Assembly (NCBI GenBank): GCA_016716085.1
Contig: JADJWY010000006.1
Location: 1 to 36,101, forward strand
Source: Hahellaceae bacterium
GTDB lineage: Bacteria; Pseudomonadota; Gammaproteobacteria; Pseudomonadales; Oleiphilaceae
Reading direction: 5' to 3'
Length of the DNA: 36,101 nt
Of the stretch, positions 35,673-36,101 are shown piece by piece. Under the pieces are notes generated by a model, which searched no databases, had not been told where the DNA came from, and saw nothing but the letters and a program-made list of their open reading frames with translations. Position 1 is the first letter of the stretch; every line of letters starts with the position of its first letter. Made by a program: the position numbers and the translations under genes.

Positions 35673-36101
35673 ATGACGCCCTTCCAGAAAATTGGCCTGT
35701 TTGCAGGGATAACCATGGCGACTCTGGTGCAAAGCGCGCCAAAAGAGGCAGACATTGCATTGAACTATGCCAACATAGTCCACGCAGTCTATGAGGACTC
35801 TTTACTGAATGCGCAGCAATTGCAGCAGAATATTGCGCAGTTCCTTTCCAAACCCTCGACAGAGGCGCTCTCTCAGACAAAAGCCAGTTACCGTGCGCTG
35901 CGGGTCAGTTACCAGCAATCAGAGGTTTTTCGGTTCGACTCGGAGAACGGCCATGTGACGCCCGGCCTTGACTCAGATGGCGGCCCGGCGAGCATTGATG
36001 ACTGGGAGGGACAGGTCAACGCACTTGCCACTGGATGAAGCCTTGATTGATTATGTGAGCCAGGGCTATGAGGGTGAATACAATCAGCCGGAAAACATCA
36101 T
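35673..36101 (+). CDS. Imelysin-family iron-regulated protein, partial, one frameshift
   Basis: ATG 35673 has GAGGA upstream and begins a signal peptide MTPFQKIGLFAGITMATLVQSA. The mature part reads NYANIVHAVYEDSLLNAQQLQQNIAQFL, ALSQTKASYRALRVSYQQSEVFRFDSENGHV, GPASIDDWEGQVNAWPLDEALIDYVSQGYEG. The RVSYQQSEVFRF and DDWEGQVNAWPLDE-LIDYV blocks are typical of the imelysin (ICMP/IrpA) family, exported proteins linked with iron uptake. A frame change lies near 36027. The protein continues beyond the right edge, so the GxHxxE motif is not visible. The Fur boxes upstream suggest iron repression. Confidence 0.88.

Overview
The window looks like a gammaproteobacterial chromosome. Supporting families are EfpL, HspQ, the SirB family, a TraT-family lipoprotein, an imelysin behind Fur boxes and a MocR regulator with DUF1127 and LysE. 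A marine or aquatic Oceanospirillales-type host is a guess. No rRNA, tRNA, CRISPR array or replication origin was seen. A pervasive feature is frame breakage. Many well-known genes read perfectly when two or three frames are joined, and the broken points often sit in homopolymers, while motifs stay intact on both sides. I therefore annotate whole genes across these breaks and treat most of them as probable sequence errors, not decay. Long stretches around 19.1-25.7 kb are nearly free of breaks.

Left part (1-12.3 kb) is a cobalamin region. cobQ and cobC lie at the left edge on the minus strand. cobT-cobS-cobU lie at 7.3-9.6 kb, also minus, and btuF-btuC-btuD run divergently at 9.7-12.3 kb. Between the two cob blocks sit unrelated genes: a secreted Ig plus beta-helix polysaccharide-active-like protein, a lipoprotein alpha/beta hydrolase behind a SirB-family membrane protein, an uncharacterised exported protein and a charged Ala/Lys-rich protein.

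Middle part (12.4-25.7 kb) holds a YebC/TACO1 factor, a small exported protein with a TraT-family lipoprotein, and a very large soluble GAF/PAS histidine kinase. It continues with a small exported protein, then an operon of BPSS1780-like membrane protein, GMC oxidoreductase and Tat/lipoprotein small subunit. An EamA transporter follows, then an intact 855-bp IS5-family element. An RmlD-like reductase, a CBS-domain protein and EfpL form a tight operon facing HspQ.

Right part (25.7-36.1 kb) holds a DUF1127-LysE operon and a cluster of secreted proteins. Three of these begin with bulb-type (D-mannose-binding) lectin repeats: one joined to a metallophosphoesterase, one to an unknown beta-rich domain, and one to Ig, LamG-like and di-heme peroxidase modules. 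Two Cys-rich exported proteins and a membrane-anchored protein flank them. A MocR regulator (its upstream site resembles repeats in front of DUF1127-LysE) with a YciH/SUI1 protein follows. A divergent pair around two Fur boxes ends the window, including the start of an imelysin gene. The most novel part is the lectin cluster. The most testable regulatory idea is the MocR operator shared at a distance of about 6.6 kb. No stretch longer than 300 bases lacks a gene; the longest gaps are 28704-28961 and 18125-18323, both divergent promoter regions with no other recognisable content.
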